A stretch of DNA of 64,000 bases from positions 1-64,000 of IMG/VR virus record IMGVR_UViG_3300045806_000119. The stretch is one strand, 5' to 3'. The notes under the pieces were generated by a model that was not told where the DNA came from, made no database searches, and saw only the letters and a program-made list of their open reading frames with translations. The translations under genes were made by a program, and so were the position numbers. Positions 23,301 to 31,248 of the stretch are shown here, one piece after another. The stretch comes from a virus. Numbering within the stretch: position 1 is the stretch's first letter; each line of letters opens with the position of its first letter.

Positions 23301-24061
23301 GGCCCCGCAGCGGTCGTCACGTACGCCGTACCGGCCCCGGGGAGGCCCGCCGTGGTGGCCACGTTGATGACCGACTGCGGAAGAGAAAGGCCATTAGAAA
23401 GGGCCGCTATGGTGGTAGACACCTCGGCCGGCAGGACGTAGCGGAAGAGGTGGACACGCGCCGTGTTCCCCAACCACGGCCGAGCCGGAGCAGAGGCAGA
23501 GAGCACGGGGATGAGAGCTTCCGCAGCCTCGAAGCTGGTGGTGCTGGACACTTGGTGAAACGTTGGCGTCCACACCTCCCGTACAGTCGTCTGCCCGTTC
23601 AGGGGGGTGGAGATCGTCGGGTCCTGCGTCGCGTTCACTTCCGTCAACACGAAATCGACGTAGACGACGCCGTAAACCACACTAGCGGTGGGGTTCGAGA
23701 AGGTCAGCGAGCCACCAGCGACAGACGTGAGGTCGAGGTCCGCGGCGAGGTAGTAGCGGACGCCGTCCACGTACAGGTACCCAGCCGTGACGTACACGCT
23801 CGTCGTTCCGTTCGCGTACGGTCGCCAGTCGGTGCCCATGGCACAACCAAAGCGAGTGTAGGGGCCGCCGGTGTCCGTTGCTCGGAACTGGCTCATCGAC
23901 GCATGGGCCGCCTCGGAGATGTCGGCGAAGGCAATCTCTTGCGCCTCGTTCAACTCGTTGTCGATAGCCGGCTGGCCGAGCTGAAACTCAACGCGCTTCC
24001 TGTTGGCTGAGTCGGTGAACGTGTCACGGGTGATGCTAGCGAATAGACCGAGGAATCGCAT
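20345..24061 (-). CDS. Large tail fibre/spike protein with beta-helix-like body
   Basis: This 1238-residue protein starts MRFLGLFASITRDTF. Residues 1-330 look like a phage-attachment head, with a stretch typical of fibre N termini (ELNEAQEIAFADISEAAHAS). From about 560 it becomes serine/glycine/asparagine-rich with short hydrophobic strands and NNxx ladders (for example CRFLNPYSYNN, ENKFINATG, ISRNKVYQ, ISENIITAQ), the pattern of a right-handed parallel beta-helix of pectate-lyase type. It is the likely receptor-binding or polysaccharide-degrading fibre. No catalytic residues can be named by eye. It lies ten bases downstream of the gpI-like tail gene. Confidence 0.8.
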   Translation of the reverse strand: MRFLGLFASITRDTFTDSANRKRVEFQLGQPAIDNELNEAQEIAFADISEAAHASMSQFRATDTGGPYTRFGCAMGTDWRPYANGTTSVYVTAGYLYVDGVRYYLAADLDLTSVAGGSLTFSNPTASVVYGVVYVDFVLTEVNATQDPTISTPLNGQTTVREVWTPTFHQVSSTTSFEAAEALIPVLSASAPARPWLGNTARVHLFRYVLPAEVSTTIAALSNGLSLPQSVINVATTAGLPGAGTAYVTTAAGPQAVTYTGLFGGTQLTGCSGGTGLMSTGGLVTSGYNIMTTLQLQNLVELMPVERMTKQWFLKTFRSSQTDGSNADGMVSWDVNTGYLQIGSYSASGPSAGGMIVRSTGGNGVTGASSPDVYALNSQYVANGGATPPLPAVGAWGWSIPDGSGLGWLASGPTLHNNQYLGKSDLPFVFDFSTNAFTLSPTQAILGQKLAVVPTTNFQADPASFCLVVRIGQDLVWFDGTVTRGAGASVVNYPGMAPPGEAPMPYRAVLAANGNKYAPGSNTITGADALERALNWSVAVPGYAAPAIQGSGQPRNIRLFLRSGTYQMLGGTKVWGDWNAGADSGGNAGSSIVIEGEEGASGLAANASGTTSGNSIGTRPAIRGQNPAFGGSGTRNALLQFYANCLKLKSLNFAMDDLGSGTQSNYLAAFVGDTVILEDCTFFGPVYVQADNIIIKNCRFLNPYSYNNTMVSPPMLGGSVNVNPGAALLFLAPNGGLNEYGSTKNVLWDVRDSYFFCQGIPSTAVTGSTQPPYAANVVLKTTADGKVRLVGNVFDGAAVAPTNLGQNIPSIHVLGTKSLLQIAENKFINATGAMGKTGNNSVTSALPFNGDYTGAPMHYFSGSGVCVATAYISMTVGRDKTSRTLIEDNYFDFSYCGGVAAGYTLWGACLAVFSGLSVNGVLGSYSTSFQNITYRENHHNMSTDSTTGWSGTTAPSLYGFYLSRLLQDGVNVTGPVSNISVTDNTFDIGFATAASIPQGWRSIAGGSGGSGGTFPAATGVLTDTTVLIGIVLRNYTPVATPYALVSSTGIRISRNKVYQRAQLALNTPSPGSFQQNAVACNTNTPVAANAYWCFVAIALASGDGGFGSGSPRMADVLISENIITAQAFGCSYNGSYFALGCSGAGIAAMDLYTSRIVGNVVDLYLAAAGIRAVDLSGPQNYRVHVSGNTLGAVYAVGTASTGSNYIYISDNYINGGTEQSGTVGVVFYTAPGTNSNFP

Positions 24062-24071
24062 GGGTTTTCCT

Positions 24072-26339
24072 TTAGAACGTCTCGAATTTCACCAGTGGAC
24101 GAACATCGACGGGAACAAAGCTGTTTAGTACCTGAACAAGCCGAGAGTACTTGAGCGCGTCAGTCTCCGCCAGGATGACGTACGACGAGCCCGCTATAGA
24201 TACCGTGTTAGCTCCTCCGCCCTCGGCCACGTCGAGGTAGAGGTTCGTCGCGTCATTAGCCACGATTCGGAACAGATTCGTCTGATTCCAGTTGGCCAGC
24301 AGGAAGTACCCTGCCCACTGGTTCGTGATCCACGCCTGCGTTGAGTCGGTAGCCTGCGTCGTAGCGACAGACGTCAGCGTCCCGTACACCTGCGCGACGT
24401 TGTGTACCCACACAGTGACATCTGCCGACGTCGCAGCGAACGGCCCCGCCAGCATCGAGCCGAGCCCCGAGAAGAACGACCACGGCCCCGCAGCTCCGTC
24501 TGCCGTCAGGCGCAGATCCCACCGCGGGTTGAGCGTGTAGCTAAAGCTACCAATGACCATTTCCGCTTGGAAGAGTGGGGCCAGAGTCACGGAGTCAAAC
24601 GCAGCGGCTAGCGTGAAGGCCCCCGACGCCGGAGCCCCTCCCACCATAGTCAAGACAGTGGTGCCTCCCGACGTGGCAGCGCTCGACTTCACGGTGTACG
24701 TGTTGCTGAGGCTGTCTTTCACCACGTAGCCAGCCCACGCGTTCTGCCCCCATTGCGGCGCTGCCGCTGGATACGGGTACTGCCACGGGTAGCTGGCGTG
24801 GTCGATGGACGTGATGGTGAAGGTGTACGGCCCGGTACCCGCTCCAACGCCCGTTCCTGTGATGGCGCTCCGCATCTGCGCCGCAGAGTTCGTCAGCGTC
24901 AGCACCTGTGCCCCCGCGGAGGCTGCTCCCACGTTAGAGACGCACGCGAACGTCCCCATGGCGTCCATGATGCACGCCACCGTAGGCGAGCCGGACGCAG
25001 TCGTGGGCAGAGCAGAGAGGGGATAGGCCGTACCGTTCCCCTGGTAGAGGCTGCTGGTCTGCACAGAGAGCGAGCCTGTTCCGAGGGTGGCGTTCTGCGC
25101 AGCGATGGTGGCTTGCACCGTGTCGCGGTAGCTCACGCCATCCCACGTCGTCAGCACCCGATCGATGCCGCACGAAGGAAGGATCGTCTCGACGCAGTTT
25201 GAGTCCCACGTCGTGAACATCTTCGTCAGCGACACCAGTCCGGGGCAGGTCCCTTTCTGCTTCAGCACGACGGTGAGCCCAGCTGCGATGCGCCGGAGCA
25301 CCCCCGCGTCGTAGCCCTGCGTCGGCGGCATGCCGAGGTCCCACGACCGAGCGGCCAAAAAGCCGTTGATGTTCCCGGTGTCTCCGATACGACCTGCCGG
25401 CATGTTGTCTGGGTCGTTGAGGAGCGGGATGGATTCAAGCCAGCCGCGGTACACGTTCACCGCGCACTGAAGCATCGCGCAGTAGTCGCGCATCAGGAAC
25501 CTGTCCGCCCCCCGTGTCGGGTCCGCGTCTCGCTTCCTGAAGGTGCTCGGCAACAGGTTGTAGACGTAGTTACCGTACAGCGTCGTGTAGGGCTTGATGG
25601 ACAGCCCCGACACCTGGCAGCCCGGCGTCCAGCACCACCTATACGTGGCCCCAGACGAGAAGGAGATGAAAATCGTGTAATAGTAGAACGTACCGGCTTG
25701 AAGCGCCGTCGTGCTCTGCACGGTTCCTGTCGGGTAGCTCGCTGGCACCGGCCCAGGCCCGTCCACGAACGCCGAGATGGGCGCCCCCTGGTACACGTCT
25801 ACCCCCGGGTCCGTCACGAAGCGGCAGTAGGAATACTGCGAGCGCCTCACGCGCACCTGCGTCACGCCGGCAGGAAGCGTCCAAAACAGGTCAATGCGGT
25901 TTCCATCGCACCACGTCTTCGTCAGCAGGGCCGTGAGCCGGGAGACGACGAGGGTGAACTTGAAGATCAGGTTCCCCTTGTTCCCGCTCCCGTCGAGCAC
26001 CTGAATGAAGCCATACACGGTGCCGACGGAGAACGACGGATGTGTCGTCACGCTCACAGTGACAGACCCGTCCGGGTTCGTGGTGAGCGAGCCGGCATAG
26101 CCTGCCAGGAACGTGCCACCCACGATGGCCTGCTGCCCGTCGAGGGTGAAATTCAGACTAGTCGTGTCTATGCCGGCAGGGGCCGCCACAGTGAACGTGA
26201 CGGGCGCCGTTATCGCCACGCCCGCCGCTCCGTTCGAGGGAGAGCTAGAAACCAGGTACGGGGCGCTCAGCATGAGCGCCGGGGCGCCGCCGCCGTACGG
26301 GCCGCCTCCGTACAGTCCGTACCCGAAAGACATCGTCAT
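24072..26339 (-). CDS. Baseplate/tail protein with Ig-like start and P2 gpI-like region
   Basis: This 755-residue protein begins with a glycine/tyrosine-rich tip (MTMSFGYGLYGGGPYGGG) and an Ig-like fold. Residues 230-380 match the P2 gpI tail protein pattern: NYVYNLLPSTFRKRD, a helix with RGWLESIPLL, GNINGFLAARSWDLG, and IAAGLTVVLKQKGTCPGLV. P2 gpI-type proteins join the baseplate wedge to tail fibres. The C-terminal half has several beta repeats of fibre type. The gene order J, then other genes, then gpI-like, then fibre resembles P2-like baseplate clusters. Confidence 0.68.
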   Translation of the reverse strand: MTMSFGYGLYGGGPYGGGAPALMLSAPYLVSSSPSNGAAGVAITAPVTFTVAAPAGIDTTSLNFTLDGQQAIVGGTFLAGYAGSLTTNPDGSVTVSVTTHPSFSVGTVYGFIQVLDGSGNKGNLIFKFTLVVSRLTALLTKTWCDGNRIDLFWTLPAGVTQVRVRRSQYSYCRFVTDPGVDVYQGAPISAFVDGPGPVPASYPTGTVQSTTALQAGTFYYYTIFISFSSGATYRWCWTPGCQVSGLSIKPYTTLYGNYVYNLLPSTFRKRDADPTRGADRFLMRDYCAMLQCAVNVYRGWLESIPLLNDPDNMPAGRIGDTGNINGFLAARSWDLGMPPTQGYDAGVLRRIAAGLTVVLKQKGTCPGLVSLTKMFTTWDSNCVETILPSCGIDRVLTTWDGVSYRDTVQATIAAQNATLGTGSLSVQTSSLYQGNGTAYPLSALPTTASGSPTVACIMDAMGTFACVSNVGAASAGAQVLTLTNSAAQMRSAITGTGVGAGTGPYTFTITSIDHASYPWQYPYPAAAPQWGQNAWAGYVVKDSLSNTYTVKSSAATSGGTTVLTMVGGAPASGAFTLAAAFDSVTLAPLFQAEMVIGSFSYTLNPRWDLRLTADGAAGPWSFFSGLGSMLAGPFAATSADVTVWVHNVAQVYGTLTSVATTQATDSTQAWITNQWAGYFLLANWNQTNLFRIVANDATNLYLDVAEGGGANTVSIAGSSYVILAETDALKYSRLVQVLNSFVPVDVRPLVKFETF

Positions 26340-26357
26340 GGCTCAGCCCTCTTACGA

Positions 26358-26621
26358 CTACGGAATAACGCCTTTTACGAGCTGCGCCCCGCTAACGATG
26401 CCGGCCACGGCTCCGAACACCTCCGCGGTCAGCAGTAGCACCTTCAGCACGTCGCCCCAGTAGTCGGTAGGGGGCGGCTCGGCGGAGAGGACGAGCGTGT
26501 CGATGACCCTCTTCTGCACGTCCGGCGGAGAGCGCAGCCACGACACCCACTCCTCCGCCGTTAGGTGGGTTCCGAGCTGCGCCAGCTGCACAGCCGTCGC
26601 CTCCTCTTGCTCGGGAGTCAC
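26358..26621 (-). CDS. Small membrane protein (87 aa), lysis-region
   Basis: A GTG at 26621 overlaps the stop of the upstream lipoprotein gene as GTGA, giving 87 residues; the longer frame to 26696 overlaps that gene entirely and is rejected. The first 55 residues are soluble and helical, and the last 27 (VLKVLLLTAEVFGAVAGIVSG onward) form a membrane helix. Tight coupling to a lipoprotein suggests a two-part envelope complex, such as a spanin or holin accessory, but classic i-spanins have an N-terminal anchor. Confidence 0.6.
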   Translation of the reverse strand: MTPEQEEATAVQLAQLGTHLTAEEWVSWLRSPPDVQKRVIDTLVLSAEPPPTDYWGDVLKVLLLTAEVFGAVAGIVSGAQLVKGVIP

Positions 26622-26884
26622 TGTGGGCAGCCCATCGCTGCGTCGGGGACGTCCACGCCGGCCCTCTTCGCGATGCCTCGCGCGCCGCAGAGGCACGACT
26701 TCGCTTCGATGCGTGCGGGCACGAGAGACGGGGGGAGCCCGGCGCCTGCGTCAGCAAGGCGGAGTGAGATGTCCGCGCAAGTGTCTACCTGCAGCTGCAC
26801 GGCCTTCGCGTCCTGCGAGGTGAGGCGAGTGGAGCACGCGGCGGACAGCGCCACCAGGCAGGCATAGAAGTGTCGACGGTTCAT
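26618..26884 (-). CDS. Small lipoprotein (88 aa), possible outer-membrane spanin
   Basis: The N terminus (MNRRHFYACLVALSAAC) is a signal peptide with a lipobox ending in Cys17, so the mature protein would be lipid-anchored. Three further cysteines lie in CADIS and CLCGARG. At 88 residues it is in the size range of o-spanins, and it is directly followed by a coupled membrane-protein gene. No spanin signature can be confirmed by eye. It could also be an exclusion lipoprotein. Confidence 0.6.
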   Translation of the reverse strand: MNRRHFYACLVALSAACSTRLTSQDAKAVQLQVDTCADISLRLADAGAGLPPSLVPARIEAKSCLCGARGIAKRAGVDVPDAAMGCPQ

Positions 26885-26906
26885 GGTGTCTCCTCAGACG
26901 CAAGAT

Positions 26907-26953
26907 AGCACTCAGCCGCGACTGCCTTCCGTGGACGGTCGCGGCTGAGTGCT
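26907..26953. repeat. Perfect 16-bp inverted repeat
   Basis: AGCACTCAGCCGCGAC (26907-26922) and its exact complement (26938-26953) flank a 15-base loop between the papain-like protease gene and the lipoprotein gene. There is no U-run on either strand. It may be a processing or attenuating hairpin, or a protein-binding site; a classic terminator is unlikely without the U-run. Confidence 0.85.
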
Positions 26954-26958
26954 CGCAG

Positions 26959-27852
26959 TCACTTCACCTGCTCTAGTGCCTCCACGACAGCCGCCGTCGC
27001 CGCGGTGGGGGTGGCCAGGAGGAGCGGGTGAAGCTCCCAGCACGCCACTACCCACGCGGTGGACGCCCAGCACTCGCCGTTCTCGTCCCACGTCTCGCCC
27101 CAGCTGTTCTGGATCAGCCAGTCGTACGTACCGTCCGCGTTGGTTCGGTGGCCGACGATGAGCAGCGCGTGACCTCCTCCGCTCGTGTCGTTCGCCGGGT
27201 CGGGCTGGGCGATCATCCCGTTGCCGAGGTTCTCGAACGCCGAGCCCACCTGCGTGCCGAGGTAGATCGACGAGCCGAGCGCGAGGGTTGCGATCAGCTT
27301 CTTCTCGAACCCGGGCACGGCCGGGTCGATGCGCAGCTGCAGCAGCTGGAACTTGTGCTCCAGCGCCGCCTTCGTCTCCTCGAAGGTAGGGGGCGTGGTC
27401 GCGTTGGCCGTCGAAATGTCACTATGGCGACCCTCGACGTCGCCCTCGAAGGGGGCCAGCCCCTGCGTGATGGCCACGATGATGTTGTCCGACAGCTGAC
27501 GACCGTCATCTGAGAGGTCGCCCTGCCGCTGACCCGTGAGGCCGTACAGGACGTGCATCGAGCCGAAAAACCCGATTAGAATCTCGACGCCCTTGACGAG
27601 CGCGTGCGCTGTGCAGCTCGACGTAGGACCCTGGTCCGTCTTCGGGTCCTTCGTGTTGTTCGTTGCCGCCGGCAGGTTACCCTGCGCGATTCGGTCCGCG
27701 ATGGGGTCCTGCGCGGCTAGGCTCGCCACCATCCCAACAGCGTAGGCCGCTCTCGCGCGGCGAACGCCTGGGCGGGGGCGAAGAGCCACGGCATGCGCCG
27801 GGCTCTGCACGGTGACCCCGTTGATCCTGTGGTGCGGATTGTGATGGCTCAT
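26959..27852 (-). CDS. Papain-like (C1) cysteine protease
   Basis: This 297-residue protein has the C1 peptidase triad. The catalytic Cys80 lies in DQGPTSSCTAHALVKGVE (papain usually has CGSCWAF). His lies in GGGHALLIVGH near 228, and Asn in LIQNSWGETWDENG near 247. A polar, arginine-rich N-terminal 70 residues could be a propeptide. There is no signal sequence. The gene lies among lysis-type and fibre genes. Possible roles are virion processing, host-protein attack or cell-envelope action; none is shown. C1-type proteases are uncommon in phages. Confidence 0.78.
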   Translation of the reverse strand: MSHHNPHHRINGVTVQSPAHAVALRPRPGVRRARAAYAVGMVASLAAQDPIADRIAQGNLPAATNNTKDPKTDQGPTSSCTAHALVKGVEILIGFFGSMHVLYGLTGQRQGDLSDDGRQLSDNIIVAITQGLAPFEGDVEGRHSDISTANATTPPTFEETKAALEHKFQLLQLRIDPAVPGFEKKLIATLALGSSIYLGTQVGSAFENLGNGMIAQPDPANDTSGGGHALLIVGHRTNADGTYDWLIQNSWGETWDENGECWASTAWVVACWELHPLLLATPTAATAAVVEALEQVK

Positions 27853-28094
27853 TTACTCTCGGGCCGCTTGTCGAAGCCCTTCTCCTTCAGCATGGCCACG
27901 ACGTCGTCGACGTGGAGGCAGTCGACCAGGCAGGCGCCGGCTCCGATCGCTTGGATCGATGCGACCTGGCCGTTGCAGAAATTGTTGCCAGGCTGGGCAT
28001 CGTGAAGGATGCCGATCCCCGCGGGCTTGCCTGTCGAGTCCAGCTGAATCACGCGGTCACCGTTCTTCGCTTCTCGTCCGTTTCGGTAATGCAT
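27849..28094 (-). CDS. Small unknown protein (81 aa)
   Basis: The ATG at 28094 overlaps the stop of the upstream membrane gene as TGATG. The protein starts with a small beta domain (GREAKNGDRVIQLDSTGKPA, as in YodB/DUF-type SH3-like barrels), has two cysteines in GACLVDCL, and ends in a charged helix. A longer frame to 28361 is a shadow of the upstream gene. Its stop overlaps the protease start by four bases. No family is assigned. Confidence 0.62.
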   Translation of the reverse strand: MHYRNGREAKNGDRVIQLDSTGKPAGIGILHDAQPGNNFCNGQVASIQAIGAGACLVDCLHVDDVVAMLKEKGFDKRPESK

Positions 28095-28621
28095 CAGTGC
28101 ACCGCCTTGAGCGCGTCGATGAGAGCCGCCTTTGCCGGGGTCGCCGGAGCCCCCGCTACCGCCGCGTCGCCGGGGGCAGTCAGCGTGGTCAAGAACTGCG
28201 TCACGAACGACAGGACGTCGAAGCCCGCCGGCGCCCCGCACTTCAAGCCGATCTGCGCCGCCGAGGTCTGCCCGGAGAGGGCCTGCCCGATGATGCAGCT
28301 CACCAGCGCCGTCCCGTCTGCGGTCAGGACGGCAGTCTGCGACGGGGTGAAGAAGCCGCACGCCGAGGTCACCGCCATGAACACGAAGAGGAACACGGCG
28401 AGCATCGAGCCGACAACCTTCGTCGCAGCCGTCTTCACCGCCGCCGTGACGTTCGCTCCCGGGAAGATGCTCGGTTTCGCAGCGCTCAGCGCGGAGATGA
28501 GCAAGCCCACCCCCATCGCAGCGACGGAAGTTGCGCTGAACGAGCCCTGGAGCGCGGTCAGACCGGCGATGAGAGCGGGGTAGGCGAAGATGAGGATGTA
28601 ATGCTGCCAGTCGATTTTCAT
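28094..28621 (-). CDS. Putative holin-like membrane protein (175 aa)
   Basis: The ATG at 28621 is preceded by GAGGTG at seven bases; an in-frame ATG at 28639 lacks a site. Three hydrophobic segments are visible: HYILIFAYPALIAGLTALQG at 6-25, VAAMGVGLLISALSAA near 33-48, and GSMLAVFLFVFMAVTSACGF near 70-90. The rest is small-residue-rich. Size, membrane segments and position next to lysis-like genes suggest a holin, but the soluble C-terminal half is larger than usual. Confidence 0.58.
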   Translation of the reverse strand: MKIDWQHYILIFAYPALIAGLTALQGSFSATSVAAMGVGLLISALSAAKPSIFPGANVTAAVKTAATKVVGSMLAVFLFVFMAVTSACGFFTPSQTAVLTADGTALVSCIIGQALSGQTSAAQIGLKCGAPAGFDVLSFVTQFLTTLTAPGDAAVAGAPATPAKAALIDALKAVH

Positions 28622-28635
28622 GGGAGACACCTCTT

Positions 28636-29334
28636 TCATTGGTGGTGGTTGCCAGAGACGAGAGTCGTAACGAACGACACGAGCTTATACCAGAGCCCAG
28701 CGGCGAGCCCAGCAGCGGCCGTCAGCCCGACTCCCTTGAGCACATGAGGAAGAAGCTGGGCGCGGACGAAACGCACGGGAGCCGCGTCCTTATTCACCTG
28801 CGTCTCTTCCATCATCCGGGTGTACTCTATTCGCATTTTCGCCCGCAGCGCCTCTTCCGTGTACGTGAAGGTCCGCGTCCCGTGCTCCGTGACACCCTCG
28901 ACGGCCTCCTCGAAGGTAATGTCACTAACGGACTGAAGTTTGGCGCGTGGGGGAGGAAGCTGGTGGTGGCCGCTGGGGGACGCCTCCTGCGTCTCCTTGA
29001 TAACCCCACTAGCCACCATCGCCTTCTGAAGCAGTGTGTGGTTCGCGCTCAGCTTTCTCACCTCGGAAAGCAAGGAGTCCTGCCCGCGCTGAAGCCGCAG
29101 CAGAGCCTGCCCGTGCGTCTCTTGCACCGTAATCGTGCGGTGGTGCATCCCGTGCAGCTCCAGGATCGTCCGCTCTATGCGGTCCCGCTGCGTCTCACGG
29201 GTGTTCACCGCGCCGCGTTCGGCAGACGGAGTGACCTGATCCCTGCGCGGGTCATGGCCATTGCCATTAGAGGTTTCGGACTCGGCTCCCTGCAGGCCGG
29301 GGCGTGTCGGTGTTTTCTCATCGTGGTCGTACAT
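28636..29334 (-). CDS. Membrane-anchored coiled-coil protein (232 aa)
   Basis: The first 60 residues are polar and disordered. Residues 60-115 look like a coiled coil (RIERTILELHG to LRLQRGQDSLLSEVRKL). A single C-terminal membrane helix follows (GVGLTAAAGLAAGLWYKLVSF). This tail-anchored layout suits a structural or lysis accessory. It precedes the putative holin gene. No family is recognised. Confidence 0.6.
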   Translation of the reverse strand: MYDHDEKTPTRPGLQGAESETSNGNGHDPRRDQVTPSAERGAVNTRETQRDRIERTILELHGMHHRTITVQETHGQALLRLQRGQDSLLSEVRKLSANHTLLQKAMVASGVIKETQEASPSGHHQLPPPRAKLQSVSDITFEEAVEGVTEHGTRTFTYTEEALRAKMRIEYTRMMEETQVNKDAAPVRFVRAQLLPHVLKGVGLTAAAGLAAGLWYKLVSFVTTLVSGNHHQ

Positions 29335-29364
29335 GGGGGCTTCCGCGATACCTGAGAGGGTAAG

Positions 29365-31248
29365 TCAGTTCACCAGCACGTCAGCGGCGACGGTCCAGTC
29401 GATCGTGGTTGCGAGGATGCCCGCAACGTTCACGAGGACGTTTGTCCCCGAGACCGTGCAGGTAACGGCCGCTCCGCTGTAGGCGGTGTCGTATGACTTC
29501 GCGATCGAGATGCCCGTCGTCGTCGCAGCGGCAAGCGTGCCTGCGCTGTTCTCGATGAGGCACTCGTAGGTCTGGGCGAAGGATGTGGCCCCCGAGTGGA
29601 GCCGACCGACCGCATGCACGACGAAGTCCCCGTTCGTGCCCGAGGTCGCAAGTGGGATGGTGAGTGCCGTGACGGCGGCCGTGCTGGTCGTCTGAACGTT
29701 TGCGAGGAACTTGAGGATCTTGTCTTGCTGCCCCGTGGCCGCGCCCTGCAACACCGGAGCGACGACCGTGTTCACGAGGGTGGTGCTGCTCGCCGCGTTT
29801 GTCGTGTTGACGTGGAGGCCGGCGGAGTCGCTGACTAGCGACGCCATGCCGATCGCGGGCGCGGATGTGATCTCGGTCCCCGCGTTCAGGTTGAGCGTGT
29901 TGGAGCCTCCGTACGCGCTCCCGGTCGAGCTGAAGAGGTTGTAATAGCCGCTCCCCCCGTAGGTGAGGAACGTCGCGTTGCCGAGTAGCTGGCCAACATT
30001 CGACGTCGCGTTCAGGTACGTGTACCCGGAGCCGGCCAGGATGCTCATGTTGTTCGCGGTCGGTGTGGCCCCACCGTAGAGGTAGATCGCTCCGGTGCCA
30101 GCCCCCTGTCGCTGGAGCCACATGACCGGCGAACCGCCGTTGGTGATCTCCAGCGCAGGCTCGGTCCCGGTACCCGTCGGTCCGAGGTTGAGCACGACGC
30201 TCCCTGCGGCGTTCGTCGCTGCGGGCGCCCACATGCTCAGGTTGTTGCCGTAGCTCTGGATGATCGATCCGGTGGACACTCCGGCGGTAGGCGCTGCGCT
30301 GCCGTTCGTCAGCCCGAGCACTCCGCCCGTGGCGCCCCCGAACGCCGTAGTCAGCGCCCCGATCTGCAAGCCATATCCGGGCGCCGTGAGCAATGCCGCC
30401 TGCGTCGCATCCCACTTCCCGAGCGTGTTGCTGGAGGCCGACCTGAACTGGATCGTTCCGCTCGACGTGGGGACATTGAGCAACAGCGACGTATTCGGGT
30501 TATCGACGAGTAGCGAGTAGTTCAGCTGCCCTGCCGTCGCCGCAGCATTGCCCAGATAGAGCCCGGAATAGGTGCTCCCTCCGCCCCCCTGATATGGACC
30601 CATGCTGAGAATGGGCGACCCCGCACGGGAGACGACGAACTGGCCCTCGCTCCCCGTCCCCGTGGGCGCCCCGAACAGGGCCGTTACCGACCCCGGTGTC
30701 CCGCTCACCGTCGCCGCGCTCGTGCCGCCCTGGAGGACGACGCCGCCGCCCGTGGTCGTGATGGCGCCACCCGCGGACGCGCCGCCCGCGAGCGTGAGGG
30801 TGGCCCCGTTGGGGTTGACCGTCGCGCTCGCGAATGCGCTCTGAGCCTGGATGCTCATCGCGTTCGTCGCCGTGTCGGACGCCTTCGTCGCCTGCTTGAA
30901 CTGGCAGTTCGTCATGCCGGTCGAGCACGCGACCTGCCCGGTCGAGGAGAACGAGATCGCGCCGGACTGGGCCTGCGTGACGACGCCCCCCGTCGCGAGG
31001 TCCCCGCCCGCCGACAAGAGGTTCGCAGGAAGACCGGCGGGTCCTCCGAGCTTCCGCCCGGTCGAGGCCACCGGAGCTACGCCCTTAGGGTGCAGCATGA
31101 CAGTGGGGGCCTGCATCCCTGGCGTGTAGACACCCGAAGGCGTCGGGCTATCCCCAGGCATCGCGGGTTCGACGGTGAGGTGAACGCCGTAGCAGGCGGG
31201 AAGTACCGTGCAGAGGAGCGCGAATGCGATTAGACGGAGGTTGGTCAT
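29365..31248 (-). CDS. Fibre-like lipoprotein (627 aa)
   Basis: The N terminus (MTNLRLIAFALLCTVLPAC) is a signal peptide with a lipobox, Cys at residue 19. The following 600 residues are glycine, serine, threonine and alanine-rich short beta repeats as in phage fibres (for example STGQVACSTGMTNCQFK near 103, then LTLAGGASAGGAITTTGGG). A secreted lipid-anchored fibre-like protein is odd within a fibre cluster, since virion fibres are not exported. It may be a surface decoy or superinfection blocker, or the lipobox may be coincidental. The stop of the upstream gene overlaps its start by four bases. Confidence 0.65.
   Translation of the reverse strand: MTNLRLIAFALLCTVLPACYGVHLTVEPAMPGDSPTPSGVYTPGMQAPTVMLHPKGVAPVASTGRKLGGPAGLPANLLSAGGDLATGGVVTQAQSGAISFSSTGQVACSTGMTNCQFKQATKASDTATNAMSIQAQSAFASATVNPNGATLTLAGGASAGGAITTTGGGVVLQGGTSAATVSGTPGSVTALFGAPTGTGSEGQFVVSRAGSPILSMGPYQGGGGSTYSGLYLGNAAATAGQLNYSLLVDNPNTSLLLNVPTSSGTIQFRSASSNTLGKWDATQAALLTAPGYGLQIGALTTAFGGATGGVLGLTNGSAAPTAGVSTGSIIQSYGNNLSMWAPAATNAAGSVVLNLGPTGTGTEPALEITNGGSPVMWLQRQGAGTGAIYLYGGATPTANNMSILAGSGYTYLNATSNVGQLLGNATFLTYGGSGYYNLFSSTGSAYGGSNTLNLNAGTEITSAPAIGMASLVSDSAGLHVNTTNAASSTTLVNTVVAPVLQGAATGQQDKILKFLANVQTTSTAAVTALTIPLATSGTNGDFVVHAVGRLHSGATSFAQTYECLIENSAGTLAAATTTGISIAKSYDTAYSGAAVTCTVSGTNVLVNVAGILATTIDWTVAADVLVN

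Noticed and set aside
22733-24010. 425-residue plus-strand frame
   Set aside because: Antisense to the fibre gene and composed mainly of Arg, Gly, Ala and Val with no motif.
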